Translations under genes and position numbers: made by a program
The notes under the pieces: model-generated
Database searches by the model: none
What the model was told of the DNA's origin: nothing
What the model saw: the letters and a program-made list of their open reading frames with translations, nothing else
Assembly (NCBI RefSeq): GCF_003268635.1
Contig: NZ_CP029639.1
Span: 5,467,501 to 5,531,500 of the forward strand
Reading direction: 5' to 3'
Source: Paenibacillus sp. DCT19
Lineage (GTDB): Bacteria > Bacillota > Bacilli > Paenibacillales > Paenibacillaceae
Length of the DNA stretch: 64,000 bases
In this document: one piece after another, positions 16,544 to 25,522 of the stretch
Layout of the letters: the number at the start of each line of letters is the position of its first letter
Numbering within the stretch: the stretch's first letter is position 1

Positions 16544-19018
16544 CTATAGTTCTGTAATTGTTACCTGTGATGAGAACACTTTACGTTCGACAATAAGTTT
16601 CTCGCCTATAATTGCAAATACACCTTTTAAACGGATATCTTGGGAGGACGCACCTATATACATTTCCATCTTACCTGGCTCAACAATCTGATCCATATTT
16701 AAATCATGAAATGCCAGCTGTTTCATACTTACCTTAAATTGAACTATTTTTGTTTCATTAACATCCAGGGTAACCCGTGCAAATCCAACCAACTGCTTCA
16801 CAGGTCTTGCAACACTGCTCACTTGATCCCTAATATAAACTTGGACTACTTCTTCACCTGCAACTTGTCCGGTGTTTTTTAACTTAAATGCGATGCTGAG
16901 GTCACCGTCTGCCTGAACCGCGGCATTCTGTACCAATTCGCTGTATTCAAATTGGGTATAGCTTAATCCATGTCCGAATGGGTAGAGCGGGATGTTTTGG
17001 TTAGTTTTGATATATTCAGCATATTCATTAATGTCAACATAGAGTGGTAGTCTACTGCTATACATAGGAATCTGGCCAGATTCTTTTACTATGGTTACTG
17101 GCAATTTTCCACTAGGATTGATCTTGCCTGTAAGGATATTTACAATAGCTTTTGCCCCAAACTGAGCCGGAAGCCATGAATAAAGGACCGCTTTACTCTG
17201 TTGGCTCACATAAGTTGTAGATAGCGGTCGCCCATCAACCACAATAGAAATAACAGGTTTATTCAGCTTAAATACTTCTTCCATCAAGTCTAATTGGGGC
17301 TTCTCAAGACCTATATTGATGTTATCTTTGTTTTCACCACAGGTAGCTTCAGGATCGATCATGCTTTCTTTGCCGCCTAACACTGCGATGACAATATCCG
17401 CCTGTTGGACAGCAGCCTTTACTGTTTCTATTCCCCCATCTATTGCTTTGAATATATCGCAACCTTTGGCGTGTAACACACAATCTTTCCCGAACTCTTC
17501 TTCCAGAACATCCTTCACAGATTTACAATCTGGATAAAACATTTGAACAAACTCTTCATTCGTTCTATAGACTCTGTTCGAGGAATCATCAGAATTCAAA
17601 TTCTGTCTGATCATATTTAAAATAATGGATTTCTGTTCAGGAGTAGGTTTTTCATCAAACTCGATACCCATCGATTTTAATGATTCTTTATTATCCGTAA
17701 TGGTTCCGGTGTATAGCATTCTCAGAAAGCTATCTTCTTCAGATTTATCAAAATCACTGCTTTTTGTGCTAGCCGATCCAACGGATGAATAGCCTCCAAA
17801 GAAGTTTGTTTTGGTATCCGAGTTTGGACCAATCAGAGCAATTTTCAGCTTCTTGTTGAGTGGCAGGATACCATCCTCATTTTTTACTAATACCATAGAT
17901 TTTTCTGCAATTTCCAATGATAATTCTTCATTCTCAACCTTTTTAATTTCATAAAAGAAGTCGCCGGCTTCATAAGGATTTTCGAATAGTCCCAATGTGA
18001 ATTTCGTTTCAAGAATTCTTCTTAATGAAACATCAATATGCGCTTCTTCAAGTTCACCTGACTCAACTGCTTCTACCAAGTGCTGATAACATTGATTTCC
18101 AGGTTGCTCCACATCCATTCCAGCTTTGAATGCTAGTATACCTGCCCCCTTCGCATCTTCAGCCACTCTATACCGTAAAAAAGCATGAGTAATGCTACCG
18201 TAGTCTGCTACGACCAATCCCTGAAAACCCAGCTTGTTTCTTAGAACATCAGTGAGTAGCCATTTGGAAGTAGACACAGCCTGGTCATTAAGCATGCCGT
18301 AACTGTTCATTACCGCTTTTATTTTTGCTTCATGAATGGCAGCTTCAAAGGGGAAACAATAACTATCTAGCAATCTTCGCTCAGATATTTGCTGTTCGCC
18401 ACCTCCTCTTCCACCTTCTGCATTTCCATAACCAACAAAATGCTTCGCTGTAGCCATAATTTCATGATCACCCTGTATTCCTTTGACAAAAGCTACACCC
18501 ATTTGAGCAACTAAATAGGGATCTTCACCATAGGTTTCACCAACTCGTCCAAATCTCGGATCTCTGGCCAAGTCAAATAGTGGGGAATGCACTGCTCTAA
18601 ACCCAAAAGAGATGAGTTGTTTTTTGACGACTTCGCCCATTTTTTGTGCTAAAGTCGGTTCCCAAGTCGAAGCAAGGTTAAGTGACTGGGGGAATGTAGT
18701 TGCGCTAGGGATCTGCGCACCAGCTATGCCTTCACTATGGAACAATCCAGGAATGCCTAATCTGGTTTCCTCGACAAGATATTTTTGTATCCCATTTATA
18801 GTCTCTCTATCTTTCTTCAGGTCACCTGTAAAAGAATCATTCAGATAACTTACGGTACCAATCCCATCCTTCAATTTATGCATTCTGCTATCATAAACAG
18901 ATTCTCCTCCATAAGAATTTGCACAATATAACTGAGCTACTTTCTCCTTTAAAGTCATTCGTTTAATCAGATCCTCAGTTCTCTCATGAATAGACTTGCT
19001 GGCATCTTTATAGATCAT
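16544..19018 (-). CDS. GH3 family beta-glucosidase-like glycosidase (first of two)
   Basis: An 824-residue retaining GH3 enzyme: TIM barrel (about 20-350), alpha/beta sandwich (about 380-640) and fibronectin III-like C-terminal domain. Visible motifs are D-P-R-F-G-R-x-x-E-T-Y-G-E-D-P, A-K-H-F-V-G-Y-G and the nucleophile in L-V-V-A-D-Y-G-S at about 268-275. GH3 members cleave terminal beta-D-glucose, xylose or N-acetylglucosamine; the K-H-F-V-G motif fits glucosidase/xylosidase types. It lacks a signal peptide. It is transcribed with the second GH3 152 bases upstream and GH2 10 bases downstream. The two GH3 proteins differ in their N-termini and are not recent duplicates. Confidence 0.94.
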   Translation of the reverse strand: MIYKDASKSIHERTEDLIKRMTLKEKVAQLYCANSYGGESVYDSRMHKLKDGIGTVSYLNDSFTGDLKKDRETINGIQKYLVEETRLGIPGLFHSEGIAGAQIPSATTFPQSLNLASTWEPTLAQKMGEVVKKQLISFGFRAVHSPLFDLARDPRFGRVGETYGEDPYLVAQMGVAFVKGIQGDHEIMATAKHFVGYGNAEGGRGGGEQQISERRLLDSYCFPFEAAIHEAKIKAVMNSYGMLNDQAVSTSKWLLTDVLRNKLGFQGLVVADYGSITHAFLRYRVAEDAKGAGILAFKAGMDVEQPGNQCYQHLVEAVESGELEEAHIDVSLRRILETKFTLGLFENPYEAGDFFYEIKKVENEELSLEIAEKSMVLVKNEDGILPLNKKLKIALIGPNSDTKTNFFGGYSSVGSASTKSSDFDKSEEDSFLRMLYTGTITDNKESLKSMGIEFDEKPTPEQKSIILNMIRQNLNSDDSSNRVYRTNEEFVQMFYPDCKSVKDVLEEEFGKDCVLHAKGCDIFKAIDGGIETVKAAVQQADIVIAVLGGKESMIDPEATCGENKDNINIGLEKPQLDLMEEVFKLNKPVISIVVDGRPLSTTYVSQQSKAVLYSWLPAQFGAKAIVNILTGKINPSGKLPVTIVKESGQIPMYSSRLPLYVDINEYAEYIKTNQNIPLYPFGHGLSYTQFEYSELVQNAAVQADGDLSIAFKLKNTGQVAGEEVVQVYIRDQVSSVARPVKQLVGFARVTLDVNETKIVQFKVSMKQLAFHDLNMDQIVEPGKMEMYIGASSQDIRLKGVFAIIGEKLIVERKVFSSQVTITEL

Positions 19019-19170
19019 GTCTTACCTCCAAGTATTATTGATTTCAAAAAGAAATCCAGTCTAGTTTAAGTTTACGTTGACCGTGAAGCGGCTCTACTCT
19101 TAAAACTACTTTGCGTTCTTCATGTGCCGACTTTAGGAGTGATGAAATACGGATCATTAAAAGCATTTAT

Positions 19171-21696
19171 TCAGATAGGCTGTAAAAACTCAAACAATGC
19201 TTCCTTCACATCAAATGAACTCGATCCGATATATACCTTGAATTCGCCAGGTTCAGCTCCATGCTTCAAATCCAAATTCCAGTACGCCAGATCTTCAATT
19301 GTGATACTGAAGCTGATGTCTTTCGATTCACCTGGTTCTAACTTTACTTTTTTAAATCCTTTAAGCTCCTTTACAGGGCGGACAACACTTCCATAAATAT
19401 CCTGAATGTACATTTGGACGGTTTCTTCTCCCGCTAGCCCTCCAGTATTGGTAACCGTTACACTGGCAAATATCTTTCCCGAATCCGTCATCAGGGGTTG
19501 AGATAATCGAATATCCGAGATCTCAAAAGTCGTATAGCTTAGGCCGTAACCGAACGGGTATAGCGGATTATTAGAGCCATCGATATATCTGGAAAAGAAC
19601 TTTTCCTCTTTATTACTTTCCGTTACGGGTCTCCCTGTTTTAAAGTGATTGTAGTATACCGGTAGTTGTCCGATATGTACGGGGAAACTCATTGTCAGTT
19701 TTCCGGATGGATTATATTCACCGAAGAGCACATCTGTGATGGCATGTCCAGCTTGCGACCCCAAGAACCATGTTTCTAATATGGCATCAACATGTGACTC
19801 AAACCAATCGAGGACCAGAGGCCGTCCATTCGTCAGGACCAATACAGTTGGCTTGCCCACACGAACGATAGTCTCCGCAAGCTCCTGCTGAACCTTCGGC
19901 AGTGTAATGTCCATACGGGACGCAGCTTCGCCAGACATTTCGCTGCTCTCTCCGAGTGCCAGAATAACAATATCCGCTTGTTTTGCCGCTGTAACAGCTC
20001 GCTCTACTCCCCCGTCCAATGATTCTTCAACCTTACAACCTGCTTCCATCAGAATGTGGGTGTTCGGAACTCCCTTCTCTTCCAGAGCTTCTCTTAATGT
20101 AACGGTCTCCTTCGAATACCGGGACCACTGCCAGGGGCCAAGCATATCCTTGCTATCACCGAATGGACCGATCACCGCAATTTTTTTTGCTTTGTCTTCA
20201 ATGGGAAGAACACCGTTATTCTTTAATAGAACAATGGACTTCTGAGCCAACTTCCGGCTTGCTTCCAGATGTGCCGGATGAAAATGATATTCTTTTTCTT
20301 TCTCGGGACGAATATAACGGTATGGATCGTCCATAATACCGATCTTATATTTAAATGTAAGAATTCGACGTACTGCTTCATTTATTTGTTCAATGTTTAC
20401 GATTCTTTGCTCAATTAATTCGTTTAGATGATCATATGAACGAGTTACCATTTCGATATCCATCGTAGCATCCAGTGCTTTTTTTGCTGCTTCTTTACTG
20501 TCTTTCGCATTTCCATGAGCGACAATTTCATCAATGGAGCCGTAATCGGAGATCAATATTCCGTTAAATCCCAACTCTTTTCGAAGGAGTTCATCAAGAA
20601 TATATTGGTTACCCGCAACCGGAACTCCCTGATAGGTGTTAAAGGAATTCATAACCGACCCTGCACCAGCATTAATGCCTGCTTGAAATGGTGGCAGATA
20701 TACATTCCGTAGTGTTCCTTCAGATATATCTACTGTGTTGTAGTCCCGACCGGCTTCAGCAGCACCGTATGCAACAAAATGCTTCAAGCAAGCTATAATT
20801 GTCTCTGAATCGAACAGGCTATTCCCTTGAAGACCTTCCACTTGAGCTTTTGCGATTAAACTTCCCAAATAAGGATCTTCTCCTGCCCCCTCAACAACAC
20901 GTCCCCAGCGTGGGTCTCTTGTAATATCGACCATCGGCCCGTGGTTATAGGTTATTCCTGTAGCACTTGCTTCCTTTGCGGCAATCACACTGGCTTCTCG
21001 GATCGCTGTCATGTCCCAACTACATGACCAGGCGAGTGGTACCGGAAATATAGTCTGAAATCCGTGAATTACATCAAAGTTAAATAACAGTGGGATACCA
21101 TGCGGAGATTGTTCTACCGCAATTTTCTGTAATTCGAACACACGATTGCTGTTAACAGCCGACAATACTGAGCCTGCTCTTCCTTCGGAAACAAGCTTTT
21201 CTGGCGACTCAGAATCAATATCAGATCCCAGAGAAAGATTGGTAGACATGCACTGGCTCATTTGACCAATCTTATCAGTAACGGACATCTTCTTTAGTAA
21301 CGTGTCAACCTCATGACGGATCTCATTATCACTCCGTTGTTTTACATTTTGTTTCCTGTAATTAGAGAGTTTAGAAATGAGCAAATCTTCAAGGGATGGT
21401 CCAGTTCCTTCTGCCCCTATAACAAAGAACTCTTCCTGATAGGGAATCTTGATTCTTCCTTGGAACTCCTTGCCCTCAAAAGTTAAATCAAATTCAAAAC
21501 CCTCTCCTGGTACAAATTGAGACGTACCCCTTGCCTGCAATAGGTTACCATCGATTTTCACATTATTAATATCAACTGGAAATGGAAAGGGCTCAAGAAT
21601 AACAGATAAGGTGAAATTCTCCTCTTTTCCAATAATGAACTGCATTTTTATGGTCGTATGAACGGTCTCATATAAGAAATGCCAAGTGCCAATCAT
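19171..21696 (-). CDS. GH3 beta-glucosidase with an extra N-terminal beta-barrel-like domain
   Basis: The catalytic part matches BglX-type GH3 enzymes: D-P-R-W-G-R-V-V-E-G-A-G-E-D-P, K-H-F-V-A-Y-G-A, nucleophile in L-I-S-D-Y-G-S (about 380), a second alpha/beta domain and a FnIII-like end. Before it are about 110 residues beginning M-I-G-T-W-H-F and continuing as alternating hydrophobic strands rich in G and F. These look like a small lipocalin-type beta barrel and are absent from ordinary BglX. The frame can be extended to a TTG at 21726 with GGCGAGGA upstream; the ATG at 21696 has only a weak GTGAG, so the start is open. No signal peptide in either case. It follows the binding protein by about 155 bases, which include a hairpin. 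Confidence 0.92.
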   Translation of the reverse strand: MIGTWHFLYETVHTTIKMQFIIGKEENFTLSVILEPFPFPVDINNVKIDGNLLQARGTSQFVPGEGFEFDLTFEGKEFQGRIKIPYQEEFFVIGAEGTGPSLEDLLISKLSNYRKQNVKQRSDNEIRHEVDTLLKKMSVTDKIGQMSQCMSTNLSLGSDIDSESPEKLVSEGRAGSVLSAVNSNRVFELQKIAVEQSPHGIPLLFNFDVIHGFQTIFPVPLAWSCSWDMTAIREASVIAAKEASATGITYNHGPMVDITRDPRWGRVVEGAGEDPYLGSLIAKAQVEGLQGNSLFDSETIIACLKHFVAYGAAEAGRDYNTVDISEGTLRNVYLPPFQAGINAGAGSVMNSFNTYQGVPVAGNQYILDELLRKELGFNGILISDYGSIDEIVAHGNAKDSKEAAKKALDATMDIEMVTRSYDHLNELIEQRIVNIEQINEAVRRILTFKYKIGIMDDPYRYIRPEKEKEYHFHPAHLEASRKLAQKSIVLLKNNGVLPIEDKAKKIAVIGPFGDSKDMLGPWQWSRYSKETVTLREALEEKGVPNTHILMEAGCKVEESLDGGVERAVTAAKQADIVILALGESSEMSGEAASRMDITLPKVQQELAETIVRVGKPTVLVLTNGRPLVLDWFESHVDAILETWFLGSQAGHAITDVLFGEYNPSGKLTMSFPVHIGQLPVYYNHFKTGRPVTESNKEEKFFSRYIDGSNNPLYPFGYGLSYTTFEISDIRLSQPLMTDSGKIFASVTVTNTGGLAGEETVQMYIQDIYGSVVRPVKELKGFKKVKLEPGESKDISFSITIEDLAYWNLDLKHGAEPGEFKVYIGSSSFDVKEALFEFLQPI

Positions 21697-21800
21697 AGTG
21701 TTCAACTCACTTTCAATAAAATACAATCGTAAGATCCTCGCCCTTTTTCTGAAGGAGGTAGCATAGTTTTATAGAAGGAAGCTTAAATTATTTGTTAGAA

Positions 21801-21826
21801 AGAGCGCAGTACACATACTGCGCTCT
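21801..21826 (-). terminator. Hairpin between binding-protein and GH3 genes (attenuator or RNA stabiliser)
   Basis: Perfect 11-bp stem AGAGCGCAGTA / TACTGCGCTCT with a 4-base loop, 55 bases past the binding-protein stop. On the minus strand only a short T-rich stretch follows, so termination is probably partial. Such stems commonly keep binding-protein mRNA more abundant than the downstream enzyme genes. Confidence 0.65.
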
Positions 21827-21881
21827 CGTAGACTGAATTATCATCAGTAAAAAAATTCATTTCGTTGGAAAGAAGATATTT

Positions 21882-23450
21882 CTACTTCTTCTTCGCGAGA
21901 AAAGCATCAACTTGTGTCTGTGCCTCTTCTTTGACCTTTTCCAGACCAGCACTACTTAAGTTTTTATTCAGTTCATCAAATGCTTTGTCTACATCCTTAA
22001 CTGCACCGATGTAAATCGGGTTGGCATACTGTGTGGATGCATTGGCCAAGTTTGCAATCTGTGTTTTCACGTTCTCAGTGTTGAAGTTAAATCCATTAAG
22101 TGCAAAGTCTGAGGTATTGTATTCGCCCTGTTTCTCCCAGAAGTCAATATAAGTCTTCGGCCAAGTGCTCATTGGCTTAAACAAAGCTTTATTTACGAAC
22201 CAGAATCCTGCGGAATCAGGAGGATAGGTATTTGTTTCAGCTGTCACCCCTTCCGGCAAACCGACTTTTTCATCCTTGACCACATAGTTCTTACCTTCTA
22301 TCCCGAAATAAGTTAAATAAACATATGATGGATCTTCCATAATAAGGTCAAATGCTTGCATTACACGTTCTGGATTTTTGGAATTTGCCGCAATTGATAT
22401 CCCAGCCCCAATGTGATTGCCCATCGGAACTTTACCGTTTGGCATCAATGACGGGATAATGTAAGTTTCAATTCCTTTTGCTTCAGCAGCTTCAATAGTC
22501 GCTGCAATATCAATACTGTTGCCAAACGCTACCGCAGATTTTCCTTCAACAAAATTATCTTTGGAGCGAATTTTATTGGCATAAGGATTTTTGTTGACGT
22601 ATCCTTTGTCATACCAGTCCTTCATGATATTAGCCGCATATTTCTGGGCACTTAAGTAAGGCTCTTCAACCATGCTATAAATTTTTCCGGACGGATCTGT
22701 GAAATCAAAAGCCGCTCCCTGAGACAAAGGTCCACCGCCAAGTGAGCCGCCCGTAAAGCCCACTTTCTCACGCATCAGATGTTGATACGGTGTTGGCAGG
22801 TCAACCTGTGAGTCCAAGTTTAGGCCAACCATATCTGGATGATTTTTCTTCACAGCTTCCAGATAAGGACCAATCTCAGAGAGACTCTTTACATCGGTAA
22901 GGCCGGCTTCCGCCATAATATCTTTACGAAGTACAGATACGAAGACATTACTATCAGGGGTTGTCTTCGGAATCATAAAGATTTTATCCTTAATCTTGGC
23001 TTCATCCCAAGCAGCAGGATCCATTGCTGCCGATTTTTTCGGCATATTTTTGGCTATATCCTCTGGTTTCAGCTCATAAAAGGCTCCTTTATTCGCTTGT
23101 TCAACATAATAATTCCAGTCTGCTGAGAAGATAAAGTCCAAATCTTCGCCCGTAGCCAACAACAATGGGTACTTAGATTGCACATCTCCCCAATTGATAT
23201 AATTCAACTCAATCGTAGCATTGATGTCATTTTTAAGTTTCTTATTCAATGTCTCAAGTACCTCAGGCATACCTTTAGGCGCCTCACCAAGTAGATAGCC
23301 TTTTAGAACAACTTCACTTTGCCCTGTTGAATCTTCATTGCCAGTAGTGCTTGTATTGCCTTCATTACCTTTTGAACAGGCAGACAATAGCAATGTGAAC
23401 GATAGCATCATAGCAAGAATGACCTTTATATTTCTCTTAGAATTCTTCAT
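21882..23450 (-). CDS. Cluster A carbohydrate ABC transporter solute-binding lipoprotein
   Basis: A 522-residue family 1 extracellular binding protein. The signal peptide (residues 1-25) ends with the lipobox L-L-S-A-C, giving a lipid-anchored protein on the outer face of the membrane, followed by a Gly/Ser/Thr/Asn-rich linker. The C-terminal portion resembles the DUF3502-type end of LipO/YtcQ-like proteins. It follows the two permeases by 84 bases, in the usual Paenibacillus order of permease, permease, binding protein. It is not closely related to the two other binding proteins in the window, which suggests a different ligand. The glycosidases behind it suggest a beta-linked glucose- or galactose-containing oligosaccharide. 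Start supported by AAGGGGGAAG. Confidence 0.94.
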   Translation of the reverse strand: MKNSKRNIKVILAMMLSFTLLLSACSKGNEGNTSTTGNEDSTGQSEVVLKGYLLGEAPKGMPEVLETLNKKLKNDINATIELNYINWGDVQSKYPLLLATGEDLDFIFSADWNYYVEQANKGAFYELKPEDIAKNMPKKSAAMDPAAWDEAKIKDKIFMIPKTTPDSNVFVSVLRKDIMAEAGLTDVKSLSEIGPYLEAVKKNHPDMVGLNLDSQVDLPTPYQHLMREKVGFTGGSLGGGPLSQGAAFDFTDPSGKIYSMVEEPYLSAQKYAANIMKDWYDKGYVNKNPYANKIRSKDNFVEGKSAVAFGNSIDIAATIEAAEAKGIETYIIPSLMPNGKVPMGNHIGAGISIAANSKNPERVMQAFDLIMEDPSYVYLTYFGIEGKNYVVKDEKVGLPEGVTAETNTYPPDSAGFWFVNKALFKPMSTWPKTYIDFWEKQGEYNTSDFALNGFNFNTENVKTQIANLANASTQYANPIYIGAVKDVDKAFDELNKNLSSAGLEKVKEEAQTQVDAFLAKKK

Positions 23451-23534
23451 TTTTCTTCCCCCTTATTTAATTTTTTTATATAAATCCCAATGAATTAAAT
23501 AGGATTCATATCAAGTCTAGGATTCTGATAACAT

Positions 23535-24419
23535 TTAACCTTTAACAGCACCAATGGTGATCCCTTTAACAAAATACTGTTGAAGAAATGGAAACAGGAT
23601 TACAACCGGACCTGTAGCTATAACGGTCATAGCAAGCTTGAATGTTTCCTTCGGCATTTCAAGAGAGGATACATGCTGAGCTAGGGCAGCTGACATATTC
23701 ATTGAAGACAACATTTTATAAAGCATGTACTGTAGGGGCACATACTCCTGTTTGTCAGTGAACATCATAGGTGTCCACCAGTCGTTCCAGTAGGCTAAAA
23801 TAGTGAACAGCCCAATTGAAGCAAGTGCTGGTTTGCAGAGGGGCAGAACCATTTGCCAAAAAATTCGAAAGTCTCCTGCTCCATCAATTTTTGCCGATTC
23901 CACCAGCGGCTCAGGCACCGAACCTTTAATGAAGCTTCGGAGGATCAAAACGTACATCACGTTGAACATAGGAAGCAGTATCAAAACTGCAAGCGTGTTC
24001 TTCAGATGCAAGTAACTAGTAACCCAGATGAAAAAGGGAGCTAAGCCACCACTGAATAATGTGGTGAAGAACAGGAAAAACGCCAGTTTGTTCCGATACT
24101 TCACCTCTTTGCGGTACATCACATAGGCTGCCATCGTGGAGATTAGCAGTGACAGAACGGTTCCAACCACTGCGACAATTATCGACACCCGATAAGCAGA
24201 GAGAAGTTCAGCAGGATTGCGAAAAATAAAGGCGTATGCATCCAATGAAAAGCCTCGAGGAATAAAGGAATAGCCCTTTGCTAAAACCTGTCCTTCATCT
24301 GAAATGGAACCTGAGATAAGAACGATAAATGGAAGCAAACACAAAATGGCGACAATTGCTACTACAGTGTAAGAAAAGGCTTGAAAAATCGGAGCTGAAT
24401 TTAGTTTATTTTTATTCAC
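23535..24419 (-). CDS. Cluster A sugar ABC permease (CUT1, LplC/YtcP-like)
   Basis: A 294-residue inner-membrane permease with six predicted helices. The EAA loop reads E-S-A-K-I-D-G-A-G-D-F-R-I-F-W-Q, which docks the ATPase. The C-terminal F-V-K-G-I-T-I-G-A-V-K-G is the standard ending of the LplC group. It starts at GTG behind GAAAGGAGGAAA. It pairs with the permease 26 bases upstream. No ATPase gene is present in either cluster; such transporters normally share a multitask MsmX-type ATPase encoded elsewhere. Confidence 0.95.
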   Translation of the reverse strand: MNKNKLNSAPIFQAFSYTVVAIVAILCLLPFIVLISGSISDEGQVLAKGYSFIPRGFSLDAYAFIFRNPAELLSAYRVSIIVAVVGTVLSLLISTMAAYVMYRKEVKYRNKLAFFLFFTTLFSGGLAPFFIWVTSYLHLKNTLAVLILLPMFNVMYVLILRSFIKGSVPEPLVESAKIDGAGDFRIFWQMVLPLCKPALASIGLFTILAYWNDWWTPMMFTDKQEYVPLQYMLYKMLSSMNMSAALAQHVSSLEMPKETFKLAMTVIATGPVVILFPFLQQYFVKGITIGAVKG

Positions 24420-24445
24420 AATATTTCCTCCTTTCTAAGTTTTAG

Positions 24446-25411
24446 TTAGAACAGTGCGTTCTCTTTGTCATAACGACGTACGAGATAATTAGCAATCAGG
24501 ATAATGATTAAAGTGAGTACGGACTGATAAAGACCCACTGATGAAGCCATACCAAAGTCTTGTGTGCCCATAAGAGAACGGAAAACTAATGTATCAATAA
24601 TATCTGTAGCATTCATAAGTGCCCCGTTGTTGCCGATTAGCTGGTAGAACATATCGAATTCACCGCGCATGACTCGTCCAAGTCCAAGTAATATCAGTAC
24701 CACCGCTGTAGGTTTTAACAAAGGGAGCGTTATTTTCATAATTTTTTGGAAACGACTTGCCCCATCAATTGTTGCTGCTTCATAGATCTCCTGATCAATC
24801 CCGACAATCGCTGCCAAGTATAAAACACTTCCAAACCCAACCCACTTCCACACATAAAGTAAAGGAAGCAATAGGTACCAGTAGCTTTCAGTTGAATAGA
24901 TATCCATAGCTTCCAGACCGAGATTTCTCAGGAATACGTTGGCTATACCAAACTCATAGTTGAAAAAGTTATAAACGAACGCTGACACGGTAACCCAGGA
25001 TATAAAGTAAGGCAGAAACATTAATGTCTGAGCAGTTTTTTTGAAAAATTTGTTATACGTCTCTGATAGCAGTACCGCAACCAATATCGAGAATAGCGTA
25101 TATAATCCTAAGAACACTACGTTGTACAAGATCGTGTTTCTTGTGACGATCCATGCCTTACCTGACTGAAAGAAGTACTCGAAGTTCTCGAGCCCATTCC
25201 AGGGACTCATGAAAATTCCATCCCTGTAGTTGAATTCTTTAAAAGCCATTACAATACCGGTCATCGGTATATAGGAAAAGATGATAAAAAAAACAGCAAT
25301 CGGTACAAACATTAAATACAAAACCCAGTTTTTCTTTATCTCCTGTAGTGGTGACAGCCCTTTTATTTTTTTTGGTTTCGTCACTACAGATCGCTCTAAC
25401 TTGACGTTCAT
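24446..25411 (-). CDS. Cluster A sugar ABC permease (CUT1, LplB-like)
   Basis: The frame is open to 25471, but the ATG at 25411 has an ideal AGAAGGAGGT site six bases upstream and gives 321 residues, the normal length. It has six predicted membrane helices, the N-terminal segment N-W-V-L-Y-L-M-F-V-P-I-A, and an EAA loop containing E-A-A-T-I-D-G-A-S-R-F-Q-K-I. It ends with V-R-R-Y-D-K-E-N-A-L-F, characteristic of LplB proteins. First structural gene of the cluster A transport-enzyme operon; a cre-like site lies about 100 bases upstream. Confidence 0.95.
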   Translation of the reverse strand: MNVKLERSVVTKPKKIKGLSPLQEIKKNWVLYLMFVPIAVFFIIFSYIPMTGIVMAFKEFNYRDGIFMSPWNGLENFEYFFQSGKAWIVTRNTILYNVVFLGLYTLFSILVAVLLSETYNKFFKKTAQTLMFLPYFISWVTVSAFVYNFFNYEFGIANVFLRNLGLEAMDIYSTESYWYLLLPLLYVWKWVGFGSVLYLAAIVGIDQEIYEAATIDGASRFQKIMKITLPLLKPTAVVLILLGLGRVMRGEFDMFYQLIGNNGALMNATDIIDTLVFRSLMGTQDFGMASSVGLYQSVLTLIIILIANYLVRRYDKENALF

Positions 25412-25500
25412 ATGCAACCTCCTTCTGAATGCCTCTCTCCTTTCACATTGTAATGGAACGGTGATTCTCATCCTACGAGGGAAAGCTCTGATCTTCTTTA

Positions 25501-25522
25501 ATATTCTTTGTTAACGCTTACT
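25501..25522 (-). promoter_or_regulatory. cre-like catabolite control site plus shared motif before the cluster A transporter
   Basis: Positions 25508-25522 match the CcpA consensus WTGNAANCGNWNNCW at 14 of 15 positions. Immediately beside it is ATATTCTTTGTT (+ strand, 25501-25512), which recurs at 29116-29127 next to another cre-like site upstream of the cluster A response regulator gene. The position, about 90-110 bases before the permease start, suits carbon catabolite repression. Confidence 0.5.
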
